The notes under the pieces: model-generated
Databases searched by the model: none
What the model saw: the letters and a program-made list of their open reading frames with translations, nothing else
What the model was told of the DNA's origin: nothing
In this document: piece by piece, positions 63,323 to 64,000 of the stretch
Position numbering within the stretch: position 1 is the first letter of the stretch
How the letters are laid out: each line of letters starts with the position of its first letter
Source of the DNA: Azonexaceae bacterium
GTDB taxonomy: Bacteria; Pseudomonadota; Gammaproteobacteria; Burkholderiales; Rhodocyclaceae
NCBI GenBank assembly: GCA_009469675.1
Contig: SSSZ01000030.1
Span: forward strand, 124,001 to 188,000
Reading direction: 5' to 3'
Length of the DNA: 64,000 bases
Translations under genes and position numbers: made by a program

Positions 63323-63970
63323 TCAATACTTCCATTTGCCGCCGTAGAAGGGCGGCTGGCGCCCGACCAACCCTTCCAGCTCGATGAGTTCGGCGTCGCT
63401 GTGGTTCATCACCGTGGCCGGGATCATCGACCGGCTGCCGTCGGCGAGGATATAGATGGGGTGGTCGTGGTAACGGGTCTCGATGACTTCCTTCCGGGCC
63501 GGAGCGGCGCTGGGGACGACCTCGGCGACGCCGTAGCAAAGACAGAAATAGACCCGTTCGGCTTCGGCTTCGAGGTAGCAGCCCGTGCCGCGTATGCCGA
63601 TGGTGGCGGTGGCCGTTTCGATGCGCTTGTCGCCCTTGCCGAAGACCGCGAGGAGCTTGCCCGAAAGCACCCGCAGCCCGCCCTTCAAGGCTTCGCCAAC
63701 CAGGCTCACGGTCGAATTGCCTCGTTGCAGGAAGGCGTCCTGGCCGACCACATACACGGCTTCGGCGCCGGGGCCGGTGACGATGGTGTCGCCGCCCTTG
63801 ATCGCCATGCCTTCCCGGGCCGGCTGGCCGTTCACCCGTACCTCGCCGGTGAAGCGGAAAAGCCCCTGGCCCCCCGGCTTGGTGCCGTTGGCCCAAGCGG
63901 TGGAGAGGCCGCCGGTCTGGTCGGCGAGGGCGAGGGCGCTCAGTCCTTTGAGCAGGGTGCGTCGCTGCAT
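63323..63970 (-). CDS. FecR-domain protein with Tat-like signal
   Basis: A 215-residue precursor starting 'MQRRTLLKGLSALALA', a twin-arginine-type signal. The FecR domain follows: 'FRFTGEVRVNGQPAREGMAIKGGDTIVTGPGA' (in part: GEVRVNGQPAREG, GDTIVTGPGAEAVYVVG), 'GNSTVSLVGEALKGGLRVLSGKLLAVFG' and 'TATIGIRGTGCYLEAEA'. Here FecR stands alone without a sigma factor or receptor, as is common for periplasmic FecR-domain proteins of unknown task. 'CYLEAEAERVYFCLCYG' holds three Cys. It is convergent with the GspE gene. Confidence 0.82.
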   Translation of the reverse strand: MQRRTLLKGLSALALADQTGGLSTAWANGTKPGGQGLFRFTGEVRVNGQPAREGMAIKGGDTIVTGPGAEAVYVVGQDAFLQRGNSTVSLVGEALKGGLRVLSGKLLAVFGKGDKRIETATATIGIRGTGCYLEAEAERVYFCLCYGVAEVVPSAAPARKEVIETRYHDHPIYILADGSRSMIPATVMNHSDAELIELEGLVGRQPPFYGGKWKY

Positions 63971-64000
63971 GGTGGCTCCTGGTGGTCGGCTTGGCAATGA

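Overview
The window is a GC-rich, densely coded bacterial chromosome segment. Gene families and architecture (glrK-qseG-glrR, RlhA, GreB/HtpG, DUF5666-DUF6502, NapGH, a CobL-type cbiET fusion inside a cbi set, an acyltransferase of the exosortase-associated type) fit a Betaproteobacterium, probably near Rhodocyclales. The genus cannot be fixed from the sequence alone.

Region 1 (1-10624) is one long plus-strand operon for cobalt uptake and corrin-ring synthesis: cbiMNQO (cbiM cut by the window edge), cobM/cbiF, cbiX, cbiC, cbiD, cobL (cbiET), cobI/cbiL, cbiG split into two genes by a palindromic repeat, cobJ/cbiH, and a small 2Fe-2S ferredoxin. CbiX, CbiD and CbiG indicate the early-cobalt (anaerobic) route. 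No precorrin-6A reductase and no uroporphyrinogen methyltransferase gene is seen here. Region 2 (10683-16773) starts with a cobalamin riboswitch followed by TonB receptor, PepSY membrane protein and a second TonB receptor, suggesting B12-repressed uptake of a cobalt or corrinoid compound.

Region 3 (16905-36576) is mostly housekeeping: purL, a nucleoside deoxyribosyltransferase, a napGH ferredoxin pair with a cytochrome c, panE, a MocR regulator, a persulfide dioxygenase-rhodanese fusion, a three-gene ynbA-plsC-ynbB phospholipid cassette, a DUF748 protein, rlhA, a PAS-GAF-GGDEF diguanylate cyclase and a methyltransferase. Region 4 (36772-48499) contains ettA, a bactofilin-acyltransferase pair, the glrK-qseG-glrR two-component operon, a BON protein, a lipoyl-carrier protein, tRNA-Arg, rarA and serS. 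Region 5 (48554-53277) has mltF, tRNA-Ser and a small insertion-like block (antiporter plus LapA protein) bracketed by direct repeats of a hypothetical gene. Region 6 (53352-64000) has phoU-like/pit phosphate genes, greB, htpG with a textbook sigma-32 promoter, secreted repeat proteins, DUF5666/DUF6502, a GspE-type ATPase and a FecR-domain protein.

The two most interesting signals are regulatory or repetitive. First, sigma-54 (-24/-12) promoters flank the glrK-qseG-glrR operon on both sides, in front of the bactofilin-acyltransferase pair and the BON gene. They are accompanied by a perfect TGTC-N10-GACA site (the known GlrR operator form) and two near matches, which suggests a local GlrR regulon with a surface or envelope output. 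Second, a family of about 102-bp elements with 18-bp terminal inverted repeats and an internal hairpin occurs four times. It sits at gene 3' ends, often supplies the stop codon, and one copy shows paired changes in its two arms.
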